Shown here: positions 8,192 through 17,034 of the stretch, in pieces
How the letters are laid out: the number at the start of each line of letters is the position of its first letter
How positions within the stretch are numbered: the stretch's first letter is position 1
From: CAZLMW01 sp964560875
Lineage (GTDB): Bacteria; Myxococcota_A; UBA9042
DNA: 64,000 bases
Direction of reading: 5' to 3'
Assembly: GCA_964560875.1 (NCBI GenBank)
Contig: CAZLMW010000010.1
Location: forward strand, 31,305-95,304
Notes under the pieces: model-generated
Seen by the model: the letters and a program-made list of their open reading frames with translations, nothing else
Told to the model about the DNA's origin: nothing
Database searches by the model: none
Position numbers and translations under genes: made by a program

Positions 8192-10219
8192 CTATCGGGC
8201 GGGCGCCGCGGACGATCGCTTGCGCCGGAACACGACGCCGCCGACGAACACGAGAAGCAGCCAAAGCGCGCTGGACCTACCGCCGGTGCGCGACGCTGAG
8301 CATCCGTCGGCGTCATCGCCGCCGCCGACCGAACCCGCATCTGCTTGGCCAGCATCGACATCTGCAGACACCGTATCGCTCTGCTCAGGCCCTTCATCGG
8401 CGGGCGCGGGCTGGCACTCTGGCTCCTCGTCGGTCAAACCGTCACAGTCGTCGTCAATTCCGTTGCACGTTTCCCATGGCGGCACGCACTTGTGCCATCC
8501 GCATGTGTCGCTGCACCAACGCCTGCCGACCGTGCCGCATGTCGTTGTGCAGCTGGCGGGCAGCTCGATGCCTTCGGGGTCACACTCCCAGCCGAGCCGC
8601 GCGGCGGACAACCGCAAGCGCCCCCAACCGTAGGCAACGTCGGGGTGTTCGACTCCCATCGGCTCGGCGTCTTCAATCAAGGCGTCGATGACGTCGAGCG
8701 CGGTTCCTTCAGTCGCCTCGGCGTAGACAGCGACCGCTCCGGCGGCATGTGGGCAGGAGGCGGACGTGCCGAAGAACGCTCCTTTCGTCGTCGCCACGCC
8801 GGTAGGGGCCATGATCTCGGGCTTCTGACGGCCATCGGCGGTGGGGCCGTACGAGCTGTACGTCTCCAGCGGTCCCTTCTTCCACAAGTTGTGGCGAAGT
8901 GCCCCGACCGCGAGCACATCTTTGCAGGACGCCGGGTCGTAGACGTTGCCGTTCTTGTGATGCACCGACAGCGGGGTGCTCTTGGTGCTCTTGTTGAGGA
9001 TGCGCAGCCGGACGCCGTTTGGATTCGCGCTGCCCTTGTGGGGCCGCATCACGAACGCGTAGATGCCGGCGGGGACCGCTTTGACGAACAGGATCTCCGA
9101 TGCGCCCGTGTACATGTTGTGCGTCTTGCCGGAGTAGGTGACGAGCTTCCAAAAACCGCTCTTCTCCTGCCGGAAGAGCTGCAAATCGAGGTTGATCTTG
9201 GCCTTTTCGTAGTCGTCCCAGTCGAAATACACCTGCACGCGCGCGTTGTGGCCGAGCCGGAACATCAGCTTGGGTTCGCCGGGCAAGACGTCGTGGTTGC
9301 CGTCCTTGTCTTCGTCGACGTAGGCCGACTGGTAGAAGTTGCCGCCGCCGTTGTTGCCCGCCGCGTTGACCCACGCAATGCCGGCAGCCCGCGCCTTGTC
9401 CGTCAGCGCGCAGAGCGGTCCGGTGTGACGACCGAAGCTCATGCCGAGCCAGCCGACCGAGTGGCTCACGATGTCGACGCTGTACTTGTTGGGGCCGGTC
9501 ACCTCGGCGATGAAGTTCTGCATGTAGGGAAAGGACGGCGTCGCGACCGGGTAGATACGCGCGCCGGGGGCCACATCGGCGACGACTTCCGCGCACATGG
9601 TCCCGTGAAAGCCACCGGTGTAGGACACCTTGCCGACCTTGCGCGTGACCTCCTTGTTCTTGATCGACTTGTCGAGGTCCTGGAAGCCGCTATCGACGAC
9701 GGCGACGGTTTGTCCGTACCCGCGTCTGCCGGTGCACATCATCTTGGGCTGGTGGAGGAGCGTCGCGCCCTGGCTTTGGACCTTGCCGAGCTCGAGGATC
9801 GGGCGCTGAGGCATCTGCGCGAAGGCGATGCGAGGCTCTGCCGCGACCAGGGCGGGCAGGCGCAATGGGTCAAGCCAGGCGATCATGGTGTCGATGCCGC
9901 GCACGCCGCCGCGTCCGTCAAACGCGCCGAAGACAGCGTCGTCGATGTCATTGGGATCAACACCGGCTCGGATGTGAAGCTGGAGTTCGAGCAGCTGTCC
10001 ATCGAACTCGGCCAGGCCGTTGGACGCGCAGCGGGTCCACGATGCGGTGTCTCCCGCGCGTTTGGCGTCGATCAGGCAGGCCACGTTGCTGCCGATCTTC
10101 GACACGGACAACGGCTGGTCGGCGATGCCGGCCAAGGCGGTCGACGCTGCGCATAGGCACGCTACGGTGACCGCAATCGTAAGGTTTCTAACCATTGCCC
10201 GGTTCGTCGTGTGGCTCAT
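8192..10219 (-). CDS. S8 subtilisin-like serine protease with MYXO-CTERM-like sorting tail
   Basis: The protein has 675 residues. Residues 9-30 are a Sec signal peptide ending STALA. The catalytic triad is visible: Asp176 (VAVVDSGF), His205 (GGFHGTMCAE) and Ser486 (GTSASCPHAAGA), with oxyanion Asn289 in NAAGNNGG. A beta-rich insert lies between the oxyanion and serine motifs. Residues ~545-602 are cysteine-rich and contain CNGIDDDCDGLTDE, the putative metal-binding motif common in myxobacteria. The C-terminus is DGC(640), a hydrophobic helix and RRKR, as in the MYXO-CTERM surface-anchoring signal. ATG 10219 overlaps the upstream stop as ATGA; ATG 10195 is an alternative. Probably an exported, surface-anchored protease. 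Confidence 0.9.
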   Translation of the reverse strand: MSHTTNRAMVRNLTIAVTVACLCAASTALAGIADQPLSVSKIGSNVACLIDAKRAGDTASWTRCASNGLAEFDGQLLELQLHIRAGVDPNDIDDAVFGAFDGRGGVRGIDTMIAWLDPLRLPALVAAEPRIAFAQMPQRPILELGKVQSQGATLLHQPKMMCTGRRGYGQTVAVVDSGFQDLDKSIKNKEVTRKVGKVSYTGGFHGTMCAEVVADVAPGARIYPVATPSFPYMQNFIAEVTGPNKYSVDIVSHSVGWLGMSFGRHTGPLCALTDKARAAGIAWVNAAGNNGGGNFYQSAYVDEDKDGNHDVLPGEPKLMFRLGHNARVQVYFDWDDYEKAKINLDLQLFRQEKSGFWKLVTYSGKTHNMYTGASEILFVKAVPAGIYAFVMRPHKGSANPNGVRLRILNKSTKSTPLSVHHKNGNVYDPASCKDVLAVGALRHNLWKKGPLETYSSYGPTADGRQKPEIMAPTGVATTKGAFFGTSASCPHAAGAVAVYAEATEGTALDVIDALIEDAEPMGVEHPDVAYGWGRLRLSAARLGWECDPEGIELPASCTTTCGTVGRRWCSDTCGWHKCVPPWETCNGIDDDCDGLTDEEPECQPAPADEGPEQSDTVSADVDAGQADAGSVGGGDDADGCSASRTGGRSSALWLLLVFVGGVVFRRKRSSAAPAR

Positions 10220-10998
10220 GCCGCCGCCACGTCGCCGGCCTGGGACCAAGCATCCTGAGCGGCGAAACCGAGCGCTTCGAGCCGGGGAATGATCACGTTG
10301 TGCACGGTGTCGAAGAAGATGATCCGCGCTTCGTCGCCGTCGCAAACCCCGACCTCCGCAGCCTGCTCGGACGGTGCAGCGCCGACCGGGAGGTGGGCGA
10401 GTTCATGTGCGACGAGATGACGGAACGCGACCACGAGATAGCGGTTAAGCCGGGCGCGGATTTCGTCGTCGATTTCAGGCGCGAGGTTTGCGATCAGGTC
10501 CCACCCCGTACGGGCGTGACGGACCTCGTCGGCGAGAATGCGGCCGAGTGCGTCGCGAATGGTCTCGGGCCCGGCGCGGAGTCGTTCAGCGCCGATCAGG
10601 GCGACCGCGACGGTCTCGCTGAGACACGAGATCGACATCACGTTGCGCATCACGGCTTCAACGGCAGGCGCGTCTTCGTGTTCGGGAAGCTCCGCAAGAG
10701 TGGGAATCTCGGCGTATGGGTCGCCTCCCAGCGCATGGACGACCGCGGCGCATTCACGGCCGTGCCGCAATTCCTCGACCACCGCGTCGGCGATAGGTGC
10801 GATCCAACGCGGCTGGATGCCGGCGCGGAGCATCTGTGGCACGAGGCCGGCAAACACACGCGAGGAGATGGTCTCGTTGACCATCCGCCCCTTCCACGTC
10901 GCGATCGCCGCGTCGCGATCGGCGCGAGACAGCTCGGGGATCACGCCCAGCTGAGCGGCGTCTGCCCGGCCTTCATCACGCAGATCGATGCGGATCAT
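10216..10998 (-). CDS. ferritin-like helical (possible di-iron) protein
   Basis: This 260-residue protein is mostly alpha-helical, with EELRHGRE and LADEVRHARTGWDLI in consecutive helices. These E...ExxRH / DEVRHA patterns are typical metal-ligand motifs of ferritin-like di-iron proteins, so an oxidase or metal-handling role is possible but unproven. ATG 10998 shares one base with the stop of the upstream lipoprotein gene (TGATG), and its own stop overlaps the protease start. The three genes look like one minus-strand operon: lipoprotein, ferritin-like protein, protease. An in-frame ATG at 11100 would overlap the lipoprotein gene. Confidence 0.7.
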   Translation of the reverse strand: MIRIDLRDEGRADAAQLGVIPELSRADRDAAIATWKGRMVNETISSRVFAGLVPQMLRAGIQPRWIAPIADAVVEELRHGRECAAVVHALGGDPYAEIPTLAELPEHEDAPAVEAVMRNVMSISCLSETVAVALIGAERLRAGPETIRDALGRILADEVRHARTGWDLIANLAPEIDDEIRARLNRYLVVAFRHLVAHELAHLPVGAAPSEQAAEVGVCDGDEARIIFFDTVHNVIIPRLEALGFAAQDAWSQAGDVAAA

Positions 10999-11817
10999 CA
11001 AGCGACCTCGAACACCATGCCGTTGGCGTGCACGCGCGGCCGCCAACTCTCGTCGAAGCGAGGCGGTGCTGGCGGGCCCCATGGAATGCAACCCGTGCAT
11101 TTTCCCGAGAAATTCGACCCAAACTGGCAGTTATTGATCGCCGTCTGGTCGCCCGCGTGTTTGGACTGGCACCACTTCGTGCGGTCTTCGCAACACTTCG
11201 CCCACTGCGGCGTGCCACGCGTCTTCAAGCAGTCGGGCTCGCCCGCTTCGAGGTCGGGGCAATTGCCGTTGTTGGTGTCCGTCTTGGCAATATCGGCTTT
11301 GGCAACGTCGGCTTTGGCAACGTCGGCTTTGGCAACNNNNNNNNNNNNNNNNNNNNNNNNNNNNNNNNNNNNNNNNNNNNNNNNNNNNNNNNNNNNNNNN
11401 NNNNNNNNNNNNNNNNNNNNNNNNNNNNNNNNNNNNGGCAACGTCGGCTTTGGCAACATCGGCTGCCGCTTTCGTGTCGGCTGCACCACCGGTGTCCTTT
11501 GCCGCCTGGCCTGCATCGGCCACGGTTGCGGAGTCTTGCGACGAGGCGGAACCGCTGTCTATCCCTGTGGCTGTGTCGATGGCCTCCGAGTCGGACGCCG
11601 CCGCCACGTCGGAGCCGGTCGCCGAATCCCCATTCCCCGAGCCCCCATTCCCCGAGTCTGCGGTCGCCGATTTCGAGCCCGTGTCAGCTTGCGCGGATGG
11701 AGCCGTCGTATTGCCCGTGCCGTTGCCCGAGCACGCCATGACACCGAGCCCGGCTGCTGCCGCCGCCGCTCGTATCGCTTTGCTGCGAATCTCTTCGAAT
11801 GTGAGCTTCTTTCGCAC
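10998..11817 (-). CDS. lipoprotein with (VAKAD)n repeat, broken only by the scaffold gap
   Basis: GTG 11817 has GGAGG five bases upstream. A basic start and hydrophobic stretch lead to GVMAC with the lipid cysteine at position 29. A long Ala/Ser/Asp/Thr-rich linker follows, then pentapeptide repeats of the type VAKAD, and a C-terminal cysteine-rich domain of about 75 residues with eight cysteines (for example CPDLEAGEPDC, CCEDRTKWC, CTGCIPWGP). The two sides of the 100-N gap are in different frames. The repeat phase calls for a gap of 9 plus a multiple of 15 bases, which would restore the frame, so this is one intact gene and not a pseudogene. No known function. Confidence 0.7.
11286..11466. 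repeat. 15-bp coding tandem repeat flanking the scaffold gap
   Basis: Units of gtcggctttggcaac (plus strand) lie on both sides of the N run, about three to the left and one to two to the right, with single-base variants. On the minus strand each unit encodes Val-Ala-Lys-Ala-Asp. The left side ends on a complete unit and the right side starts with the last six bases of a unit. Confidence 0.9.
11337..11436. other. assembly gap (100 N)
   Basis: Exactly 100 undetermined bases interrupt a 15-bp tandem repeat. The round length suggests a scaffolding placeholder, not a measured distance. All reading frames crossing it are unreliable. Confidence 0.98.
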
Positions 11818-11985
11818 TGCTGCCTCCGCACGTCGCGAACGTCGTCGCCGCATCTCGCGAAGCGAGAGGATCGATGTTGCGCACGCCAGTCGCAAGACGC
11901 ATTCACCGAATCGAAGATGATGCTTGCCCTCCCCGCCGCGCGCAGGTATCCCGCCTCCCCACCCACGCAGCCGTCGGATCCGACC

Positions 11986-13386
11986 ATGAACCCCATCGAA
12001 CCCAGCACCCTCGCCGACGCGCTCGACCACCATCGCGCGCTCGCCCTCGGCTTGCTCGATGACGTGGACCGCAGACCGGTTCGCCCGTACGTGAGCCCTG
12101 AAGACGCCGCTGCCCGCATCGAGGTCGCGCCCAGGATCGAGGGCTTACCGATGGACGCCGTCGCCGCCAAACTGCGAACGCTTCTCAAGCTGACGCCCGC
12201 GACCGGCACCAAGCGCTTCTTCAACCAGCTCTTCGGCGGCTCGGATCCGGCCGCCGTGCTCGGTGACATGCTCGCGCCGCTGCTCAACAACTCGATGTAC
12301 ACGTGGAAAGTCGCCGGACCGCATGTGCTCATTGAGAACGCGCTCGTCGAACGGATGGCGCGTTTCGCAGATATGGCGGGCGGCGATGGCGTGTTCACAC
12401 CCGGCGGCTCCCTGTCGAACATGACGGCGATGATGATGGCCCGCAACGAAGCGATGCCCGACTCGCGCGAAAACGGCGTCGATGGGCGGCGGGCGCGGGT
12501 GTATTCGTCCGCTGACGCCCACTACTCGATCCGCAAGTCCGCCGGCATGATCGGCCTTGGCCGCGCCAACATTCGCCCCATCGCGACCGACGAGATCGGC
12601 CGAATGCGCCCCGACGCGCTCGAAGCTGCGATCGCGCAAGACATCGAAGCCGGCCTCGTTCCGGTCATGATCAACGCGACGGCCGGAACCACGGTGCAAG
12701 GCGCCTTCGACCCGATCGCTGCCATCGCGGACGTCGCCGAGAAGCATGGCGTGTGGTTGCACGTCGACGGCGCGTTCGGCGGCACGATGTTGTTGTCCGA
12801 GCGCTGGCGCCATTTGCTCGACGGGATCGGCCGCGCTGACTCGATGACGTGGGACGCCCACAAGATGATGGGTGTGCCGCTGACGTGCTCGGTCATCCTC
12901 GTGCGCAAGCCCGGCATGCTGGCCAAGCACCTGAGCGAGAGCGCGACCTACCTCTTCCAGGGCGACGCCGACCGCTACAACCCGGGCACGCGTTCCATCC
13001 AGTGCGGCCGACGCAACGACCTGCTGAAGCTCTGGACGGCGTGGCAGCACCACGGGGACGCCGGCTATGAGCGCCGCGTCGACCACATCATGAGCCTCGC
13101 GGCGCACGCCATCGCGACCATTGAAGCCGACCCCAACATGACGCTCATCAACCGACCGCAGTCGGTCAACGTGTGCTTCGAGGTCACCGACACAAGCAGC
13201 ACGGCGATCTGCAACGAGCTTCACACGCACGGTCTGGCGATGGTCGGCACCGGTGACGTCAAGGGCCGTCGAACCATCCGGCTCGTGTGCGTCGACCCGG
13301 CGATGACGACCGGCGATATCGACGCCTTCTTCGACGGAGTCCGCGAGGTCTCTGCGGCGCTCCCCGATTCGGACAATGCCGTCTGA
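11986..13386 (+). CDS. group II PLP-dependent amino acid decarboxylase
   Basis: The 466-residue protein matches the glutamate / cysteine-sulfinate / aspartate decarboxylase family. Lys293 in TWDAHKMMGVPL is the expected Schiff-base lysine, Asp261 in HVDGAFGG pairs with the pyridine nitrogen, and His180 in DAHYS stacks on the cofactor. The N-terminal segment FFNQLFGGSDP and the SIQCGRR motif resemble the cysteine-sulfinate/PanP branch more than E. coli GadB, so aspartate, cysteine sulfinate or glutamate are all possible substrates. The start at 11986 matches the family's N-terminus. The gene is divergent from the repeat lipoprotein, and its stop lies in the first unit of a tandem repeat. Confidence 0.88.
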   Translation: MNPIEPSTLADALDHHRALALGLLDDVDRRPVRPYVSPEDAAARIEVAPRIEGLPMDAVAAKLRTLLKLTPATGTKRFFNQLFGGSDPAAVLGDMLAPLLNNSMYTWKVAGPHVLIENALVERMARFADMAGGDGVFTPGGSLSNMTAMMMARNEAMPDSRENGVDGRRARVYSSADAHYSIRKSAGMIGLGRANIRPIATDEIGRMRPDALEAAIAQDIEAGLVPVMINATAGTTVQGAFDPIAAIADVAEKHGVWLHVDGAFGGTMLLSERWRHLLDGIGRADSMTWDAHKMMGVPLTCSVILVRKPGMLAKHLSESATYLFQGDADRYNPGTRSIQCGRRNDLLKLWTAWQHHGDAGYERRVDHIMSLAAHAIATIEADPNMTLINRPQSVNVCFEVTDTSSTAICNELHTHGLAMVGTGDVKGRRTIRLVCVDPAMTTGDIDAFFDGVREVSAALPDSDNAV

Positions 13387-13465
13387 TATTGCGGTCTGAT
13401 ATTGCGGTCTGGTTTTGCGCGGTCTGATATTGCGCGGTCTGATATCGCGCGGACTGATAACGCCT
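13379..13465. repeat. imperfect tandem repeat with core cggtctgatatt
   Basis: Six imperfect copies of a 13-17 base unit run from the decarboxylase stop codon into the space before the convergent SDR gene. No hairpin with a T-run was seen, so it does not look like an ordinary terminator. The units are contiguous, with no unique spacers. Confidence 0.8.
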
Positions 13466-13500
13466 TCTAGCTGCAGCGCTTTCGGCAATCGTTCGAAACC

Positions 13501-14268
13501 TTATGAGTCGCTTCCGTCGAGCCGCGGCGCGAACGAGTTGGTCACCCACTGGCTGATGTCGCGCATATGGCGGGTCACGCCGTAGACCGCCGGATACACC
13601 AACCGAACTTTGCGCTTCGTGATGCAGCTGTGGATCTTGCTGGCGAGCTCGTCGGCCGTTCCTGTCGGCAGATGGTCGACCGACGCGCTGCCTTCGAACT
13701 TGGCGCGCGCGGCTTGTTCCATCGGCGTGGTGACCGGCCCCGGGTACACCGTCAACACGTGCACGCCCTTGCTCTTGAACTCGTCGTTGAGCGTCTCCGA
13801 AGCGGCGGCGATCGCGGCCTTGCTTGCCGAGTAGTCGGCCATCCCCGGGGCGAATGTGACGCCGGCGAGGCTGGCGATGTTAACGATATGGCCGCTCCCG
13901 CGTTCGATCATGCCCGGGGCGACGCGGCGAATGAGACGCATCGGTGCGAGCACGTTGAGTCGAAACAGGAGTTCAGCCCGCTTGTTGCTGATCTGCAGCG
14001 TCGGCTCGACCCATTGGACGCCGGCGTTGTTGATGAGGACATCAACCGGACCCAACGCGTCTTCGGCGGGCTGCACCCAATCGCAGCAAGTTTCGAGGTT
14101 GGCGAGGTCGACCTTGTGGCAGGAAGTCTCCGCGTCGAGCTCGGCTGCCAGCGCCTGCATCATTTCGAGCCGGCGGGCGACAAGCGTGATCTTGTTGCCT
14201 GCGCCGCCGAACTCCCTGGCAAGGGCGGCCCCGATGCCGCTTGATGCGCCGGTGATTGCGATGTGCAT
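13501..14268 (-). CDS. short-chain dehydrogenase/reductase
   Basis: This 255-residue classical SDR has the cofactor glycine motif TGASSGIG (residues 6-13), the NNAG motif, the catalytic serine in NIASLAG and the YSASK active-site Tyr/Lys. The LVARR after the second strand favours NADP(H). Residues ~185-200 hold the YPGPVTTPM substrate loop. Family members reduce or oxidise varied carbonyls and alcohols, so the substrate is not predictable. It is a single gene convergent with the decarboxylase. A 16-bp palindrome lies 39 bases upstream of its start. Confidence 0.88.
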   Translation of the reverse strand: MHIAITGASSGIGAALAREFGGAGNKITLVARRLEMMQALAAELDAETSCHKVDLANLETCCDWVQPAEDALGPVDVLINNAGVQWVEPTLQISNKRAELLFRLNVLAPMRLIRRVAPGMIERGSGHIVNIASLAGVTFAPGMADYSASKAAIAAASETLNDEFKSKGVHVLTVYPGPVTTPMEQAARAKFEGSASVDHLPTGTADELASKIHSCITKRKVRLVYPAVYGVTRHMRDISQWVTNSFAPRLDGSDS

Positions 14269-14713
14269 GCGAACTCCAACGGAATAGACGCCTTTTCCCC
14301 GGGAAGTCTTCGAATTCGAAGAGGTGGATTCATTTTATCGCGGCGATCATCGTTGCGTCCATTCGGACTGCGCGATGGTCTCGATTGTTGTTTCGTTGAG
14401 GGGCCGGCGCCCGCAGGCCCGATTGGAAGTCGCTGACTGAGCGATTGGCCGGGTCCGGGCCACCCGAACCCGAACCCGAACTCACACCCTCACGGGGTGC
14501 CGCTGTGCTTGCGGATGACGCCGGCGACCATGGCCGCGACCTTGTCGGCCGCAGCCAGCAGCGGTTCGGCTTCGGCGACCGGCACCAGACCAAGCGCCTT
14601 GCGTCCCTCGGCCTCTCGCCTCGGTCTGTGGACCAAACGATGATCGCCGCCGCATTCACATTCGCACGCAGATTCGTACTGCGAGATTTGCGTAGGCTGT
14701 AGGTGATTTCCCT
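14269..14713. other. intergenic region between SDR and sensor kinase
   Basis: Besides the palindrome it holds three copies of cccgaa at about 14465-14482. On the minus strand, 14490-14711 is open for 73 codons with a cysteine-rich segment (ACECECGG) and a helical end (AAADKVAAMVAGVIRKH), but there is no ATG or GTG start; only a TTG near the middle is available. It could be a small gene or a decayed remnant. Nothing else was recognised. Confidence 0.35.
14307..14322. promoter_or_regulatory. perfect 16-bp palindrome, operator candidate
   Basis: The sequence tcttcgaattcgaaga equals its own reverse complement. It lies just upstream of the SDR start on the minus strand, a position expected for a repressor site. 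No regulator gene is adjacent, so the binding protein is unknown. Confidence 0.45.
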
Positions 14714-15910
14714 ATGGATCAACCTGTGCCTCGCGACACACCACATCCCGGCGGCCTCATCGATGGGGTGCAGGACCACACTGCGAGCCGTCTCGAGTCG
14801 ATCGGCCGATTCGCCGGCGGCATTGCGCATGACTTCAACAACCTGCTGTCGGTAATCCTCACGTATGGCGAATTCATCCGCGGCGAGGTCCCCGCTGGCA
14901 GCACGGCGCATGAAGACGTGCTCGAGATCCTCGACGCGACCCGGCGAGCCACGGCCTTGACGCGTCAACTGCTGGCCTACTCGCGAGGACGCGCGATCGA
15001 ACCGCGTGTGCTGCGCCTCAAGCCGCTGATCGAAGACATGCATCGGCTGCTGCAGCGCATCATCGGCGAAGACATCGAGCTGGAGATGATGATCGAGCGC
15101 GGGTTATGGCGCGTGCGTATGGACGCCAGCCAGTTCGAGCAGCTGGTCCTCAACCTCGCCGCAAACGCCCGCGATGCGATGCCTTCGGGTGGCAAGCTAC
15201 GCATCGAGGCCGCCAACACGATGTTGACCGCGCAACCGGGCCGCGCACGGTACGGGACAAGCCCTGGCGCCTACGTCCAAATCCGCGTCGAGGACACCGG
15301 CATCGGCATGACCGACGAGGTCGTCCGGCGCATCTTCGAACCGTTCTTCACAACCAAAGCAGCCGACCAGGGCACGGGTCTTGGGCTCGCCACCGCGTTC
15401 TCGGTCGTCAAGCAGGCCGGCGGGACCATCCACGTCGATTCAGCGCCCGGCTGCGGGACGCGATTTGACATCCTGTTGCCTCGTTGTCGCCGCAAACGCC
15501 GCGCATCGCGCGTCCAGACCGGTGAATTCGACCTTGGCGGGCACCAACGCGTGCTCCTCGTCGAAGACGAACGGCCGGTGCGCGAGTCGATCGCCCGCCT
15601 GCTGGGACAAAGCGGCTATTCTGTCGCGCAGGCGGAAAACGGGGTCGCGGCGCTGGAGGCGCTCGGTCGGTCGACGTCCGAGCCGTTCGATCTCCTCGTA
15701 ACCGACGTCGTGATGCCGCAGATGTCCGGCCCGGAGCTGGTGCGAAAGGTCCGCAAGATCTCGCCCGATCTCCCCGTGGTGTTCATGACCGGATACAGCA
15801 CCGAGGCCTTGCAGCGCCACGGTGTGCACGCAGACGAGATGGTCATGCACAAGCCGATCGCGGCCAAGAAGCTGCTCAAGCAGGTCCGCTCAGCGCTGCT
15901 CGCCGCTTAG
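14714..15910 (+). CDS. soluble hybrid histidine kinase with C-terminal receiver domain
   Basis: The 398-residue protein has no membrane segment and no recognisable sensor domain. The H-box GGIAHDFNNLLSVI places the phospho-acceptor at His39. The ATPase domain shows the N-box (NLAANARDAM), G1 (VEDTGIGM) and G2 (QGTGLGLAT). A receiver domain follows (about 279-398) with the acidic pair in VEDE, phospho-acceptor Asp331 (VTDVVMP) and Lys380. The NtrB-like H-box suggests class 4 kinases. With no sensor of its own it probably works with a partner or integrates cytosolic signals. It stands alone, with no DNA-binding response regulator beside it. Confidence 0.9.
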   Translation: MDQPVPRDTPHPGGLIDGVQDHTASRLESIGRFAGGIAHDFNNLLSVILTYGEFIRGEVPAGSTAHEDVLEILDATRRATALTRQLLAYSRGRAIEPRVLRLKPLIEDMHRLLQRIIGEDIELEMMIERGLWRVRMDASQFEQLVLNLAANARDAMPSGGKLRIEAANTMLTAQPGRARYGTSPGAYVQIRVEDTGIGMTDEVVRRIFEPFFTTKAADQGTGLGLATAFSVVKQAGGTIHVDSAPGCGTRFDILLPRCRRKRRASRVQTGEFDLGGHQRVLLVEDERPVRESIARLLGQSGYSVAQAENGVAALEALGRSTSEPFDLLVTDVVMPQMSGPELVRKVRKISPDLPVVFMTGYSTEALQRHGVHADEMVMHKPIAAKKLLKQVRSALLAA

Positions 15911-16235
15911 GGCCTGTCCCTGAATTGCGCACAATCCGTCTGGTTTGTCGCTGAGTTCTATTGCTGGTGCCGTAACAGTTTGAAATAACTACTCTCTCAC
16001 CGGCTGCCCGGGGAGAGCATCCACCGCCTGCGGCGACCACGGTGAACGAAACTGACGTCGGTATTCGGCAGAAGGAGCCCGCCTGAGGTGGTGCGCGCCG
16101 TCAGGCGCTCCATTTCAGTCGTCGCCGACGGCTTCAACCCAGATCCGGGCCTCGACGTCGTCGAGTTTCTCCACAACTTCATGGACGGTGAAGCGGATGG
16201 GCCCTGGTGCGACGCCGTGTCGGTTCGACGCCGTG
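15911..16235. other. intergenic region, no clear gene
   Basis: The first ~80 bases are relatively AT-rich. A plus-strand frame from GTG 16088 to 16252 would give about 54 residues (a segment reads VVADGFNPDPGLDVVEFLHN), but it has no recognisable homology and overlaps the end of the dioxygenase gene, so it is not called. Nothing else was seen. Confidence 0.3.
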
Positions 16236-17027
16236 TCAGCGCGAGTCTGTGATGCGTAACCGTCGACCAGCGCCGTCACCCGGGTAGTCGCGCGAATTGG
16301 CGCCCGGATAGGCGTAACCGTTGATCAGGGCCCGCCGCGGTCGCCGGCTCGTGTTCGCGGTGCTCTTGTGGACCGTGTACGGGCCGAACATGACGACGTC
16401 GCCGGCGTCGAGGGTCAGCGTCACCGTGGTCTCGGGTGGAAACAGCCCGGAGTCGAGACGTTTGCGGCCTTCGCCGTGCATATGACCGGCGTTGCATGAC
16501 CCCGGCACGACGATCAGCGGGCCATTGGTGGCGTCCATCGCGTCCACCGCGAGCAGAGCCTGGACATAGGAGCCGCGCCCGTTGACGTCCTGCCACAGCG
16601 GCGTGCCGTAGCGCCGATGCACCGAGTCCTGGTGCCACGCAAATGAGACCCCGTCGCCGGGAATCTTGAAGTGCGCCTGGTTGATCAGGTGATCCGCTGC
16701 ATCGCTGCCGAGGATGGAGGTGGCTGGGCCAAGCAGCCGGGGATCGGCGCCGACGTCGAGCAATAGCGGCTCGCACGCACCGCACCAAACAACGCGATGA
16801 ATCGAAGGCGGCTTGCGCCAACCGTATCGGCGCTCGATCACGAACTGGGCGCCCTTGTGCATCCCGCTGGAAGCGAGACGTTTGGCTTCGTCGGCGAGGC
16901 GGTCGAATGCGGCGCGGATCGCGTCGAGCTCAACCGCGTCGAAAACACCGCGCAGGATGACGTAGCCGCGCTCGTCGAACGAACGCACATCTTCGGGGCC
17001 GAGCACGGTCGGGCTGGAGGCATTCAT
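16236..17027 (-). CDS. phytanoyl-CoA dioxygenase (PhyH) family protein
   Basis: This 263-residue Fe(II)/2-oxoglutarate-dependent dioxygenase has the iron HxD motif in FAWHQDSVH and the distal histidine in GPYTVHKST, with the 2-oxoglutarate arginine expected in the following RRPRRALINGY. The N-terminal PEDVRSFDERGYVILRGVF matches the usual PhyH start. ATG 17027 avoids overlap with the flippase stop and has AGG seven bases upstream; ATG 17051 is the alternative. It sits downstream of a flippase, a methyltransferase and a radical SAM gene. Hydroxylation of a lipid, sugar or natural-product intermediate is the natural inference. Confidence 0.85.
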   Translation of the reverse strand: MNASSPTVLGPEDVRSFDERGYVILRGVFDAVELDAIRAAFDRLADEAKRLASSGMHKGAQFVIERRYGWRKPPSIHRVVWCGACEPLLLDVGADPRLLGPATSILGSDAADHLINQAHFKIPGDGVSFAWHQDSVHRRYGTPLWQDVNGRGSYVQALLAVDAMDATNGPLIVVPGSCNAGHMHGEGRKRLDSGLFPPETTVTLTLDAGDVVMFGPYTVHKSTANTSRRPRRALINGYAYPGANSRDYPGDGAGRRLRITDSR

Positions 17028-17034
17028 AAGGTAC

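Noticed and set aside
8345..10156. 603-codon plus-strand open frame
   Set aside because: It is fully antisense to the subtilase gene, whose catalytic triad is intact; no protein features.
10998..11817. pseudogene call for the repeat lipoprotein
   Set aside because: The frame change coincides exactly with the 100-N placeholder and is explained by repeat phase.
13379..13465. possible CRISPR array
   Set aside because: The repeat units are contiguous and 13-17 bases long, with no unique spacers and no cas genes nearby.
12145..13488. 447-codon minus-strand open frame
   Set aside because: Antisense to the PLP decarboxylase; its start merely translates the tandem repeat downstream.
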